Positions 54,802 to 64,000 of a DNA stretch of 64,000 nucleotides are shown piece after piece. The notes under the pieces are model-generated. The model saw only the letters and a program-made list of their open reading frames with translations, was not told where the DNA came from and searched no databases. The stretch's first letter is position 1, and every line of letters begins with the position of its first letter. The position numbers and the translations under genes were made by a program. This DNA comes from Calditerrivibrio nitroreducens DSM 19672. Lineage in GTDB: Bacteria; Chrysiogenota; Deferribacteres; Deferribacterales; Calditerrivibrionaceae. The stretch covers positions 1,467,001 to 1,531,000 of the forward strand of contig NC_014758.1 in NCBI RefSeq assembly GCF_000183405.1. Direction: 5' to 3'.

Positions 54802-57270
54802 TTAACGTTTAAGATTTAAAAGCTCCTGAAGCATCTCATCACTCGTAGTAATTACTCTGGAGTTAGTTTGATACCCCCTTTGCACTGTTATCATGGTGAC
54901 AAACTCCTGAGCTATATCTACATTTGAATTTTCCACAGCACCAGATTGGATCACACCTCTACCACCAGCTCCGGCCACACCTATTGCTGCAAGACCAGAG
55001 TTTGGAGTTTCAGAAAATAGAGAACTCCCCACCCTTGCAAGCCCTTCCTGATTTGTAAATATAGCAACGGCAATCTGACCTAAAATTTTAATCTCACCAT
55101 TGCTGTACGATCCCACAATCTCACCCACATCATTGATACTTATTTTGTCAAGGTCACCCCGCTGAAAACCATTCTGATCTGATTTTGTAATGGTAGATGG
55201 GCCTGCGGAAAGAACCATACCATTAAATTCTCCAGGTTTACCAATAAACACCTTAACACCACTTATTTTATCTGCACCGTTACTTGGTGAAAGTGTGTAG
55301 CTAAGGTTTGGAATGATATTACCGTTGTTGGCATCATATACCCCCTGAAAAGATCCATTTGGGTTAAACCTTACAACCACCTCATCACCTGTTGTTCCGT
55401 CTATAGAGATAGAATCATTGACTGTATCTGCAGGTGATAGCTTTAGTTTCCATTCATTGTTTGCTTCATTATAAAGATAAAATTCATAGTTTACTGTGTG
55501 GGGATTACCTTGTGAATCGTAGATGGTTTGACTTGTGATGAGCTGACCACCAGAAGCATTCTGAACAGTCTGGTACTTCATATATTCATTGAATGTCGCA
55601 TATGTCCCGGATCCAATTGCTGACAATGTGATATAATCTATCTGGTTTTTAATACCTTTCTCCCCTGTAACACTGATCTTACCATTTTCAATTTTTATAC
55701 TACCAGCTTCAAGCCCAAGATAATCTTCTAATTTTTTTGTCAGATCAGCAATAGTACTACCGGATGCACTGAGTGTTGAGACCCCATCACCATGAGGTAT
55801 ATTGCCGCCGATTCTGGCGTCCATCTGAATAGTTGAAGTATTATCCAGTCCAAGAGATTGACCAGAATTCGTCATTAAATTTGTCAAAAGATCTGTTGAC
55901 TCGGCATATCTTAAAAATTTATTTGACGTGGATGTGGCCCCCTGAGCAATTGTATTTGAAGTGACCGCATTTGATTCAAATATGGTTCCGGAATAAGCCT
56001 TATCAATTGAAAACCCAGTTATTACATTACTACCTGTAGTTGTTGCAGGGCTGTTGGTATACACTAATCTACCCACATTTGGATCTAACGTATTGTCAAC
56101 GTAGCTGGCTGAAAAACCACTGGAAACGTTACCTGAAATAGCTGTGGATATCTGATTTGCAAGCTCACCAAGATTTTTAAAATCTGAACCAGTAGTGATT
56201 ACCTTTTCATAAAAAATCTCTCCAGAATTTCTTGAAGGGGTGATTGTTGAATATGTACCAACCAGATTTTGAAGCACTGCCGCAAAGTTGGGATTACCAG
56301 AAAATGAGTTAACTGTAAAATCTGTGCTACTTCTATTAATAGACAACTTTCCACCAGATATTGTTACAGTAGCACTATTATCTACAGTTCTAATGATTCT
56401 CTGTAATTCCTCAGCAAACCCCTGCAAAGTATTGAAGGTATTATCAGTATCAGTACCGTCCGCTGCCCCATAGTTCAGTGAATATGTCGTTCCATTTAAT
56501 ACCACATTCACAGTGGTTGCTGAATCAAGGCCCAAACTTACATCTGATGAGTTATAAACACCAGCCATATTAGTTATACCAGTGGCGTGGGCTTTAATCC
56601 TTACAGGTTCACCATCCAGTAGATCAAGCTTTAAACCATTTGCATTAAATATCGAGGTAATAGGGGTATTTGAATTGGAAGTGGTTAAGAGGGGCTGATA
56701 TTGTAGAATTGTCGGATCAGCCTTCGTGTCGAGGTTTCCGGCAAGAGTTACCTCCGATGTCTGTTTTGCTGCTAACGTCATCTGAGCTGCCCCCATCTGA
56801 ATATCTGTAATATCCGCATTATTCAGAAGTTGTCCTGTGGTAAGATCGGTCATCCACCCCTGCACTCTAAAACCTTCCGGATTCACCAGATACCCTTGCC
56901 TATCAAAGCTAAAATTCCCTGCTCGTGTATAATACCTCTCCGTCTGCTGTTCACCTCTCACTATAAAAAAACCTTTCCCATCTATCGCAAGGTCGGTTGT
57001 AACCCCTGTGGTCTGGAATGTCCCCTGTAAAAATATATTGTCAACAGATGCTACATTGGTTCCCAAACCGATTTGTAATGGGTTTATACCACCGATATTT
57101 CCACTGGGGGCTTTACCAATTGACACCGTCTGGCTCATCAGATCCTTAAACGTTAATCTACTTGCCTTGTATCCCACTGTATTTACATTTGATACATTAT
57201 TACCCAAAACATCCATGGCTTTTTGATGTTGTGATAAACCACTCACTGCCGAATATAATGATCTTAACAT
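54802..57270 (-). CDS. flgE: Flagellar hook protein FlgE (large form)
   Basis: 822 aa. The N-terminal rod-type coiled-coil starts MLRSLYSAVSGLSQHQKAMD with NNVSNVNTVGYKASR, and the C-terminus has VDIAQEFVTMITVQRGYQTN and ends EMLQELLNLKR; both pack in the hook core. The middle (about 180-640) is a large Thr/Ser-rich surface insertion, so the protein is twice the length of enteric FlgE (about 400); epsilonproteobacterial hooks are similarly large. Follows flgD by 15 bp. Confidence 0.94.
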   Translation of the reverse strand: MLRSLYSAVSGLSQHQKAMDVLGNNVSNVNTVGYKASRLTFKDLMSQTVSIGKAPSGNIGGINPLQIGLGTNVASVDNIFLQGTFQTTGVTTDLAIDGKGFFIVRGEQQTERYYTRAGNFSFDRQGYLVNPEGFRVQGWMTDLTTGQLLNNADITDIQMGAAQMTLAAKQTSEVTLAGNLDTKADPTILQYQPLLTTSNSNTPITSIFNANGLKLDLLDGEPVRIKAHATGITNMAGVYNSSDVSLGLDSATTVNVVLNGTTYSLNYGAADGTDTDNTFNTLQGFAEELQRIIRTVDNSATVTISGGKLSINRSSTDFTVNSFSGNPNFAAVLQNLVGTYSTITPSRNSGEIFYEKVITTGSDFKNLGELANQISTAISGNVSSGFSASYVDNTLDPNVGRLVYTNSPATTTGSNVITGFSIDKAYSGTIFESNAVTSNTIAQGATSTSNKFLRYAESTDLLTNLMTNSGQSLGLDNTSTIQMDARIGGNIPHGDGVSTLSASGSTIADLTKKLEDYLGLEAGSIKIENGKISVTGEKGIKNQIDYITLSAIGSGTYATFNEYMKYQTVQNASGGQLITSQTIYDSQGNPHTVNYEFYLYNEANNEWKLKLSPADTVNDSISIDGTTGDEVVVRFNPNGSFQGVYDANNGNIIPNLSYTLSPSNGADKISGVKVFIGKPGEFNGMVLSAGPSTITKSDQNGFQRGDLDKISINDVGEIVGSYSNGEIKILGQIAVAIFTNQEGLARVGSSLFSETPNSGLAAIGVAGAGGRGVIQSGAVENSNVDIAQEFVTMITVQRGYQTNSRVITTSDEMLQELLNLKR

Positions 57271-57285
57271 AAAACACCTCCTTGA

Positions 57286-57954
57286 TTAATTCTCAAATAC
57301 TTCTTTCACAGTATCTGCTGCCACTGGTGAACCGTTTACATTAAAGACAAGTTTTCCATCCTTGACGGTTACACCTGTAACTTTACCAGAAGAGATCTGA
57401 ATGGCAGATACTTCATTCCCGTCTTTATCTTTCGCTTTTAATGTATAGGTATAATATCCATCAGGTAACTGTGTGCCATCTATCCCCTTTCCGTTCCATG
57501 GTATGGTATTCAAACCTGACGGTAGATTATCAAATTCACCGGTAGCCACCACAGCACCACCTTCATTGTAAATCGATATTTTCACTTTATCCGCTGCATT
57601 ATCCAGATAGAATTTTATATTGGCACTACCATCCTTGAGAGAAAAACTATTCCCATTATAGGATACATTTTTACCTATAAATGAGGCACCACTTAGAAGC
57701 TGACTTTCGGTAGATTGGGCATTCTGTTTTTCCATCAATTTCGCTATATTTATCAACTGTTCGAGGGATGACATCTGGGTGGTCTGGGCTATGAACTCAT
57801 TATTATTCATCGGCGACAAAGGATCCTGATTTTTGAGCTGTGTTATCATCAGACTCAGAAAATCATCCTTATCGAGATCCTTTTTTGGTTCCCTTGGTTT
57901 TACATTCAACATTGCCAATGTTTTGCTACCAACACTTTCCATTGTACTAAGCAT
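57286..57954 (-). CDS. flgD: Flagellar hook capping protein FlgD
   Basis: 222 aa. N-terminal FlgD motif KDDFLSLMITQLKNQDPLSP near 27-46 and TTQMSSLEQL near 57, then the Ig-like FLgD domain (LPSGLNTIPWNGKG...LPDGYYTYTLKA, about 143-175). Scaffold for hook assembly. Eight bases after fliK. Confidence 0.95.
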   Translation of the reverse strand: MLSTMESVGSKTLAMLNVKPREPKKDLDKDDFLSLMITQLKNQDPLSPMNNNEFIAQTTQMSSLEQLINIAKLMEKQNAQSTESQLLSGASFIGKNVSYNGNSFSLKDGSANIKFYLDNAADKVKISIYNEGGAVVATGEFDNLPSGLNTIPWNGKGIDGTQLPDGYYTYTLKAKDKDGNEVSAIQISSGKVTGVTVKDGKLVFNVNGSPVAADTVKEVFEN

Positions 57955-57962
57955 AGATCACC

Positions 57963-59153
57963 TCACGCATATAAACCATCTACTTCTTTAGATTCAACTA
58001 CCTCTTCCATTATAGATCCACCAAATTTAAATCCACTTTTACCCTCTTTATTCTGCTGCTTACCCTTATCCTCTCCAGCCAGTGTAAAGCTAAATTCCAT
58101 ATTTTCAATATGTATCCCTTTGCTTTGCAATTGGTTTCTCATCTGATCGATGTTGCTTGCCAATAAAAATCTTGCTTGCTCATTATCTGTAAAAATTTTA
58201 GCGTTTATCTTCCCACCGCTTTCCACCAACTGAATCTCCAATTTTCCAAGATTTTCCGGATGTAGCTGCACCGTCAACTTTTTTACTCCCTGATTTTTAG
58301 CCATTTCAATTGTATCAACAATCTTAAGGATATCCCTGACATCTTTCACTTCAAGATGTTTTACTTCATTCTTAACTTGACCGTTATCACCATTTTCCAC
58401 ATTCAAAAATTCAATGTTAAACCTCTTTTGAAAATCAACATTTTTATCACCTTTTTCATCCACCATCAGTTCTTTTGTAAAATTAGTTTCCTCCAGAACA
58501 TCACCTTTAATCGAGATCTCCGCCTCATTGTGATTTAAATTTGCTTCTTGATTTTTCATTTTTAGGTTTGTTTCAAAAAAATCTTTAAAGTTCGTAATTT
58601 TGATATCTTTATCTACACCTCTGGTTTCAGAGATCTTAATTTTATCTATCACTTCATTTATAGCCTCTATAGTTTTTGGTTTAACAAAATCTCCATTTAA
58701 CTTGGTATTTAGTAATTCAAGCTTTTCCTTTAGGCTCCCCATTATTTTTTTAAGATCAAAACCACCATTTTCCAGTTGGACATTCTTATCCTCTATGATT
58801 TTCATCAAATTCATTATCATCACAACAATACCTTCCATCTCTTCAGGATCTAAATTTTCACTATTTAAAACCTCTTTTAATTTCTCTTCTACATTAGTAA
58901 CCTGAGTCTCAACATCGGAATGCTGAAATGCTGAAGGATTAAGCTCTTTATCAACTTTTTTTGAATCAAAATTACTCTCTTTTATTCCTTCATCATTTTT
59001 TTTGTAAAGATTATCAGATTTTAATTCAGCTTTAGAAGCAACCGTTTTGAAAATATCCTTAAAACTCCCCTGCGGTTGAACCATCCTTCCAATCCCATTA
59101 TTAGGCAAAGGCAAAAGATCCTCTGATTGTTTCAGTGGGATAAAATTTATCAT
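57963..59153 (-). CDS. fliK: Flagellar hook-length control protein FliK
   Basis: 396 aa. Long acidic and polar N-terminal region with little conservation, then the Flg_hook domain (about 290-365) with KKLTVQLHPENLGKLEIQL. Measures hook length and switches export specificity. First gene of fliK-flgD-flgE, with GGAGG before the ATG. Confidence 0.92.
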   Translation of the reverse strand: MINFIPLKQSEDLLPLPNNGIGRMVQPQGSFKDIFKTVASKAELKSDNLYKKNDEGIKESNFDSKKVDKELNPSAFQHSDVETQVTNVEEKLKEVLNSENLDPEEMEGIVVMIMNLMKIIEDKNVQLENGGFDLKKIMGSLKEKLELLNTKLNGDFVKPKTIEAINEVIDKIKISETRGVDKDIKITNFKDFFETNLKMKNQEANLNHNEAEISIKGDVLEETNFTKELMVDEKGDKNVDFQKRFNIEFLNVENGDNGQVKNEVKHLEVKDVRDILKIVDTIEMAKNQGVKKLTVQLHPENLGKLEIQLVESGGKINAKIFTDNEQARFLLASNIDQMRNQLQSKGIHIENMEFSFTLAGEDKGKQQNKEGKSGFKFGGSIMEEVVESKEVDGLYA

Positions 59154-59177
59154 ATTACACCTCCGTACCGAATAAAC

Positions 59178-59193
59178 AGAAATATCTATGCCA
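59178..59193 (-). promoter_or_regulatory. Weak sigma-54-like site upstream of fliK
   Basis: On the minus strand TGGCATAGATATTTCT matches the -24 element (TGGCA) well and the -12 element imperfectly (TTTCT instead of TTGCT), with correct 10-bp spacing between the key doublets. rpoN is in the window and sigma-54 often drives hook genes, but one key base deviates. Confidence 0.3.
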
Positions 59194-59225
59194 AATTTTA
59201 AAGGAAATTTTTTCCTGCTTAAAAA

Positions 59226-60326
59226 CTAAAAGAAGTTTTTATGTATGTCTTGTGCCACCGTGAGGGAAGGATCCTTACCGGCGAAAAGGTCATTAATGAT
59301 CGATAACTCTTTGCTATATATATCCATCTGTTCTAAAATAATCTCCGTCCATTTCACAATATTTTCAGGATTGAACTCTTTATTTATTAATTCAGGAAAA
59401 ATGGTCTTATTCAAAATTATATTTGGTAACCCTATTCGTTTTATTCTTAAAAAATATCTTCCTACAATCTCTGTAAAATAAGGAACCTTATAAACTATTA
59501 TCGGTGGCGTTCCAAGATATGCTGCCTCAAGTGTGGCGGTACCAGAGCAGCACCACAGGATATCTGAATGTTTCATAATATCATAATTATAACTTTTAAT
59601 TACTTTTATATGTGCAGGAAGGGCACCAAACCATTCATCCTTCACCGAGTCCGCCTGAGCCATGACGAAATTATATCTATCTTTCAACAAATATGAAGAT
59701 TTGTAGAATATCTCAATATTACCCTCCACCTCTTTTCTTCTGCTTCCAGGCAATAGACCTATCGTTTTTTTATTTTTATAAAGTCCAAAAATCTCATAAA
59801 AACTTTCCATAGATTCAATTTTCAATTTTATATTATCTATTATTGGATTACCAACATAAATTGCATTTATCCCCTCTTGCTTGAATAGATCCTCTTCAAA
59901 GGGTAGTATACAATACAACCTATCGATAGTTCTCTTCATCTTATAAACTCTTGAGTAATGCCAGGCCCATACCTGAGGGGCAATATAATATGCAACTTTA
60001 AAACCATTCCTCTTTGCAAAATTTGCGAATCTCAAGTTGAATCCCGGGTAATCCACCAGCAGAACCAAATCCGGTTTTATCTCAAGCAACTTTTTTTTCA
60101 AAATACTAAACATTTCAATAATAAATGGTAATTTATGTACAACTTCGTTAAATCCAATTATCGTCATATCGGAGATATTGAAAAACTGTTCCTGCCCCAA
60201 TTCCTTCAGTCTGGTACCACCTGTCCCATAAAGCGAAAAATCCGCCAGCTTTCTGAGCTGGCGGATCATATTGGATGCGTGAATATCCCCCGATTCTTCA
60301 CCGGCAATAAGAAATATCTTTTTCAT
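59226..60326 (-). CDS. lpxB: Lipid-A-disaccharide synthase
   Basis: 366-aa GT19 glycosyltransferase joining lipid X and UDP-diacyl-GlcN. FLIAGEESGDIHAS at 5-18 is the family start, LLVDYPGFNLRFA near 90, YIAPQVWAW near 115 and LLPGSRRKEV near 193. Peripheral inner-membrane enzyme. Overlaps pilQ by 4 bp, an unusual but clear partnership. Confidence 0.96.
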   Translation of the reverse strand: MKKIFLIAGEESGDIHASNMIRQLRKLADFSLYGTGGTRLKELGQEQFFNISDMTIIGFNEVVHKLPFIIEMFSILKKKLLEIKPDLVLLVDYPGFNLRFANFAKRNGFKVAYYIAPQVWAWHYSRVYKMKRTIDRLYCILPFEEDLFKQEGINAIYVGNPIIDNIKLKIESMESFYEIFGLYKNKKTIGLLPGSRRKEVEGNIEIFYKSSYLLKDRYNFVMAQADSVKDEWFGALPAHIKVIKSYNYDIMKHSDILWCCSGTATLEAAYLGTPPIIVYKVPYFTEIVGRYFLRIKRIGLPNIILNKTIFPELINKEFNPENIVKWTEIILEQMDIYSKELSIINDLFAGKDPSLTVAQDIHKNFF

Positions 60327-62683
60327 TTATTCTGTATTCTGGGTGTTATAAATACGAGCAACTCTTTTTTAGCCCTTCTTTCGATATTATTTCTAAAAAG
60401 CCAACCCAATAATGGGATTTTTGATAAACCAGGGACTTCATTTTTTATCTCATTCTGTTCATCTTCATAAATACCACCTATTACTGTGGTTTCACCATTA
60501 GCAAGAAGAACCTGTGTTTTAGCTTTTTTCTCCAGAGTTTCAGCATTTGTACCAGAAACAGCACCCAGAGAGCTTTTTTCCACCTCTATCTCCATAAAAA
60601 TCATATTATTTGCGGTAATATGAGGTTTTACTTTTAGTTTAATACCCACATCGATTGTTTGGGATTGGGTGTTATCACCGGAAGGAACTATTATAGCTTT
60701 ACCACCACTTTTAATTTCTGCCTCCTGGTTATCCAGGGTGGTGATCTTGGGGCTTGATATCGTTTTGGCTTTATTTCTTGACTCCATTGCAGAAATTGCC
60801 ATATCTATATTAAAAGTATTTGAAATATTTCCGAGTGTAAGGGCGAGAGCACCCGTTGGAGCGCCTATAGGGAGATTAACCATATAGCCACCAGCATCAC
60901 CATTTATACCGATTGAGTTTGGAAAATTTATCGATGTTCTATTTATCTTGGTATTTGCACCCCACTTTATACCGTAGGCAAGGTCATTACTGTCAGATAC
61001 CTCCACCACTCTTGCTTCTATCGTCACCTGAGGTGTCGGTTTATCCACCTCTTTTAATACATTTTTCACTTTAGCAATGGAGTCTTTTGTATCTGTGACC
61101 ACAAAGCTGTTAGATTTACTTTCCACCTGAACCTTACCTCTGGGGCTCAAAACACCCTTCACAACAGCATCAAAATCTGATGCCTTATAATAGTTTACAG
61201 GGATTATCTCTGTGAATAATGGTTCCGTCTTTTTTTCTTCTTCAGCAAGTTTCATAAGTTTATTTTTTTCGGCTAAGATCTCATCCTGTCTACTTTTGGA
61301 AATTACCCAAACCACATTATCCTCTTCCACTTCCACCAGACTATTTTCCCTGTATATGGCGGCAAGAGCTGTTTTGTAGTGTACATCTTTTACAAATATA
61401 GATGTTTTTCCCTGTACCTCTTTACCAAAAATTATGTTTTTATTTCTTCCATAATATATTAATTTAATAGCCTCTTTCACATCCATATCCTTAATGCTTA
61501 AAGAAATTAGTTCAGAGGCCTCCACTTTACCTTTGGCACCTACATCTTTCTTAGTATCGACAGTTTTCGTAAACTGTTCGGAACTACTATAAACGATCAC
61601 CGCTCCTTTATCATCTTCCACCTTGGAATAAACATCCCCATTAGGTACAAATACCACAGCAGGTTTCCCCATCACTTTTCCCACTTTAACATATTTTATC
61701 GGAGTACCATCAAAGAAATTTATTGGAGAAACCTCCCGTGCAAACCTTACTCTCTCATCAAAAACCAACACAAGATTACCATCTATGACCTTTTTCTCAT
61801 ATTTTAATTTACCACCAGAAGACAAACTAATACCCTGTACTTTGCCCACCACTCTTGAGTCTATTTTATTAATAAATACGACACTACCTGTAAGTTTTTC
61901 ATTATTTGAGGTAATGATAAATTTCCCCTCTTTAAAACCAACATTTACATCAACAGGCTTATCCACAGCTAAAATAAGTCTCACTTTTTGAGGAAACAAC
62001 GATGTTACAACTTTTATCTCCTTAACTATCCCCATACCCTGATATACAGTTTTATCTCCCAACATCTTCACATCATAAAAATCCACATAGATATTATCTG
62101 CATTTATAAATCCATAATCTATCTTTACTGTTCCATCAGACACCAATGTAAGATAGACTTCACTGTTGTTGGAAAGATTCTCAAGTTCTGATATAAATGT
62201 TGCCGGTTTTACGTTTAGTATTTCTACATTCTCCAGCCAATTGCTACTTTTTAATACACTTTTAACATCAGCTTTATCAACTTTAAATTTAACTATAACA
62301 CCATCGTTATTTGTGCTGTATGAATAATCCACATCGTCTTTCAATGTAATGGTAATAATAACCTTATCCTGTTTAGGTAAAATAGAGAATCTTTCCACCA
62401 GATCATCTTTAAATGTAAATTTCATTGCATCAGCATCCACGTCTGCTTCAGGTAACATTATGGTCAAACTGTAGGGATTTTTACCATAATAAACAGATAT
62501 ATCTTTTGGGTCATTCACTTTAATGATCATCTCATACTTTTTATCATCCTTTTTTATATCTAACCCCTTTATCAAAGACCTACCGACAGCATTCTTATTA
62601 TCATCCAGCAATACAGATTTCTTCTCGGCACACCCAAAAATCATCAATACCGCTATTAAAATATATAAAAATATTTTTTTCAT
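60323..62683 (-). CDS. pilQ: Type IV pilus secretin PilQ with a lipoprotein signal
   Basis: 786-aa outer-membrane secretin. The signal ends in IFGC with C18 as a likely lipidation site. AMIN-type beta domains fill about 40-350, an STN/N0 domain lies near 395-465, an N1 (KH-like) domain near 490-550, and the secretin core near 560-786 with GETTVIGGIYEDEQ and VPGLSKIPLLGWLFRN. Forms the pilus exit ring. Overlaps pilP and lpxB by 4 bp. Confidence 0.94.
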   Translation of the reverse strand: MKKIFLYILIAVLMIFGCAEKKSVLLDDNKNAVGRSLIKGLDIKKDDKKYEMIIKVNDPKDISVYYGKNPYSLTIMLPEADVDADAMKFTFKDDLVERFSILPKQDKVIITITLKDDVDYSYSTNNDGVIVKFKVDKADVKSVLKSSNWLENVEILNVKPATFISELENLSNNSEVYLTLVSDGTVKIDYGFINADNIYVDFYDVKMLGDKTVYQGMGIVKEIKVVTSLFPQKVRLILAVDKPVDVNVGFKEGKFIITSNNEKLTGSVVFINKIDSRVVGKVQGISLSSGGKLKYEKKVIDGNLVLVFDERVRFAREVSPINFFDGTPIKYVKVGKVMGKPAVVFVPNGDVYSKVEDDKGAVIVYSSSEQFTKTVDTKKDVGAKGKVEASELISLSIKDMDVKEAIKLIYYGRNKNIIFGKEVQGKTSIFVKDVHYKTALAAIYRENSLVEVEEDNVVWVISKSRQDEILAEKNKLMKLAEEEKKTEPLFTEIIPVNYYKASDFDAVVKGVLSPRGKVQVESKSNSFVVTDTKDSIAKVKNVLKEVDKPTPQVTIEARVVEVSDSNDLAYGIKWGANTKINRTSINFPNSIGINGDAGGYMVNLPIGAPTGALALTLGNISNTFNIDMAISAMESRNKAKTISSPKITTLDNQEAEIKSGGKAIIVPSGDNTQSQTIDVGIKLKVKPHITANNMIFMEIEVEKSSLGAVSGTNAETLEKKAKTQVLLANGETTVIGGIYEDEQNEIKNEVPGLSKIPLLGWLFRNNIERRAKKELLVFITPRIQNK

Positions 62684-63201
62684 AATTTACCTCCATCAGA
62701 TATTAATACCTCTTTAATTACTGACCTAACATTGCCAAAAATATCTTTTTCCATCTGCCTGATCCTCATATATTTATCACCTATATCCACTATAATACCA
62801 TCATTCAAACCTATTTTATCACCGATCTTTACATAAAATGTCTGACCAGATATTTCCACCACCCCTACATTACCTAGTTTGCTACTTAAAACCCCCACAA
62901 GTTTCACCTGATCCAGAGTAGCATTTTTAAGCGGATTTTCATTAAATTGATTTGCAAGATTTTCTTTATAAACTTCAACAACTGACCTGAAAGGGTCTTT
63001 ATTAGGCTTGTATTTAAGCGGCTCCACCTTCTGCCTGAACAAACTTTTTAGTTCTTCTTCCTGCTCTATTAGTTTTTGTAAATCAACCTTAGCAGGTGCT
63101 TCTTTTCTCACAACAGGTTTCTTTATATCTGAAACAGCCTTATCCTCACCACCGCATGCGATTAATGTCAACGCTGTTAATAATAAAAATATCCTTTTCA
63201 T
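62680..63201 (-). CDS. pilP: Type IV pilus lipoprotein PilP
   Basis: 173 aa. Lipoprotein signal with lipobox LIAC and C16. A flexible charged stretch precedes the PilP beta domain (about 75-150, KDPFRSVVEVYKENL...VKLVGVLSSK), which links PilN/PilO in the inner membrane to PilQ. Overlaps pilO and pilQ by 4 bp. Confidence 0.93.
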   Translation of the reverse strand: MKRIFLLLTALTLIACGGEDKAVSDIKKPVVRKEAPAKVDLQKLIEQEEELKSLFRQKVEPLKYKPNKDPFRSVVEVYKENLANQFNENPLKNATLDQVKLVGVLSSKLGNVGVVEISGQTFYVKIGDKIGLNDGIIVDIGDKYMRIRQMEKDIFGNVRSVIKEVLISDGGKL

Positions 63202-63821
63202 TTTTTATCTCCAGGTTTCTTATTATCATTAGCATCTTTTTCACTTTGCCCAGTAGCCTGTTTAAACATATAAGAGTTCATAGACATATTAACAGCAATC
63301 GCCACACTACCATCTGGATTTTTCTTTGGAACTACTGTAAAGTTATTCAAATTAATCACCCTATTTATGAAACTGATACTATGTAAAAAATTCACAAACT
63401 CAAGATACCCACCTTCTACATTCATGTTAAAATTGACTTTAGCATGAAAATCATCTATAGACGTTTCATTTGTAGGCTGAAAAAGAGTTACCTTAAGTCC
63501 ATTCTTCTCTGCTATATCAACTAGTTGATCATATATAAGATTATAGCTTTTTTCATTAGGCAATACCTCCAAAAGCATTGAGAATTGTCTGTTTAGTAAT
63601 TCAACCTCCTGTTTAAACTGTTCGTAATTTAAAACCTTAGGTCTTATCCGATCTATCTCTGCCACCAGTCTTTCATGCTCTTTCTTTGTTTTGTCAAGCT
63701 CTTCGGCTTGTGGAGTATAAAACATGAAATAATAAGAAGCCCCAATAATTACAAGTATAAGCAGATAGCCTAAGTACCTATAAATTCTGTTTATTTTACC
63801 AAACTTATCAATAAATCCCAT
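63198..63821 (-). CDS. pilO: Type IV pilus inner-membrane platform protein PilO
   Basis: 207 aa from the ATG at 63821, just after the pilN stop; a longer frame runs inside pilN. One membrane helix (about 14-34), a coiled coil (about 38-75) and a periplasmic ferredoxin-like fold with VEGGYLEFVNFLHSI near 120. Forms heterodimers with PilN. Confidence 0.92.
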   Translation of the reverse strand: MGFIDKFGKINRIYRYLGYLLILVIIGASYYFMFYTPQAEELDKTKKEHERLVAEIDRIRPKVLNYEQFKQEVELLNRQFSMLLEVLPNEKSYNLIYDQLVDIAEKNGLKVTLFQPTNETSIDDFHAKVNFNMNVEGGYLEFVNFLHSISFINRVINLNNFTVVPKKNPDGSVAIAVNMSMNSYMFKQATGQSEKDANDNKKPGDKK

Positions 63822-63822
63822 A

Positions 63823-64000
63823 TTAACCACCCAGATTAACATTTGCAGTGATGCTGAAATCATTTATGTCGATTTTATCAACACTGCCTTTTTTAACAAC
63901 CTTCAGTTCAATATTAGAAAAGATCTTTGTTTTGTAAAGATTCATTATAAACTGATTTACGGAGGAACTTCTAAGGGAAGTAACATTCATAGTGATTATA
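63823..64000 (-). CDS. pilN: Type IV pilus protein PilN, partial (C-terminal end)
   Basis: Fifty-eight codons plus the stop (TAA at 63825-63823) are visible, ending FSITANVNLGG; the gene begins beyond the right edge. The sequence pattern (IELKVVKKG, FSITANV) is that of the periplasmic PilN fold. Identification rests mainly on its place directly before pilO, pilP and pilQ. Confidence 0.8.
   Translation of the reverse strand, partial: IITMNVTSLRSSSVNQFIMNLYKTKIFSNIELKVVKKGSVDKIDINDFSITANVNLGG

Noticed and set aside
59194-59225. GGAAA-AAA-TTTCC hairpin after lpxB as a terminator
   Set aside because: The stem is five AT-rich pairs with a short broken T-run, too weak to call.

Overview
The window is AT-rich chromosomal DNA of a motile Gram-negative bacterium. 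It carries Kdo and lipid A genes (kdsA, kdsB, kdsC, kdsD, lpxB), the Lpt export genes (lptA, lptB, lptC), a flagellar hook cluster and type IV pilus alignment genes. It also carries genes common in Firmicutes and in delta-proteobacteria-like lineages: RNase J, cdaA-ybbR-glmM, hprK, long-form hpf, a mannose-family PTS and tilS-hpt-ftsH. This mix and the base composition fit a member of the Deferribacterota (Calditerrivibrio or Deferribacter-like). That placement is inferred from gene content, not from a marker-gene comparison. I saw no rRNA, tRNA or CRISPR array.

Layout. 1-5083 (minus) is an accessory region: the start of a type I methylase gene (cut by the window edge), hsdR, a 99-bp array of 7- and 8-bp tandem repeats, and an AAA-ATPase/PD-(D/E)XK gene. 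5345-14174 (plus) is an operon of ubiB-like kinase, RNase J, uppP, ftsK, uvrC and a short-chain dehydrogenase, ending at a two-way terminator. 14255-16060 (minus) is rpsB-tsf with its promoter and a structured leader. 16064-17552 is a complete IS4-family insertion with 19-bp inverted ends and a perfect 11-bp target duplication, lying exactly between two divergent promoters. 17595-20241 (plus) is a two-gene unit: a protein resembling a stripped-down PEP-synthase-like enzyme, and an ADP-ribosylglycohydrolase.

20260-49059 (minus) is a nearly gapless run of 32 genes: a PilT-like ATPase, dinG, pgi, tilS, hpt, ftsH, folP, cdaA, ybbR, glmM, pdxJ, acpS, kdsB, pyrG, kdsA, kdsD, kdsC, lptC, lptA, lptB, rpoN, hpf, ptsN, hprK, rapZ, PTS EIIA/EIIB/EIIC/EIID, HPr, EI and a secreted nuclease. 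It joins envelope precursor synthesis (GlcN-1-P, Kdo, LPS transport), c-di-AMP synthesis, sigma-54 and the phosphotransfer regulators. 49133-51039 (minus) is the agmatine-to-putrescine pair. 51155-54767 (plus) is argS, a SPOR-domain protein and an MscS channel. 54802-59153 (minus) is fliK-flgD-flgE. 59226-64000 (minus) is pilN (partial)-pilO-pilP-pilQ-lpxB.

The less ordinary points are the IS insertion between back-to-back promoters, a possible pseudoknot in the rpsB leader, three transcription units whose -10 box sits so close to the start codon that their mRNAs should be leaderless, the PEP-synthase-like/ADP-ribosylhydrolase pair, a degenerate PilT ATPase with an MshEN domain, and a secretin with its own lipobox.
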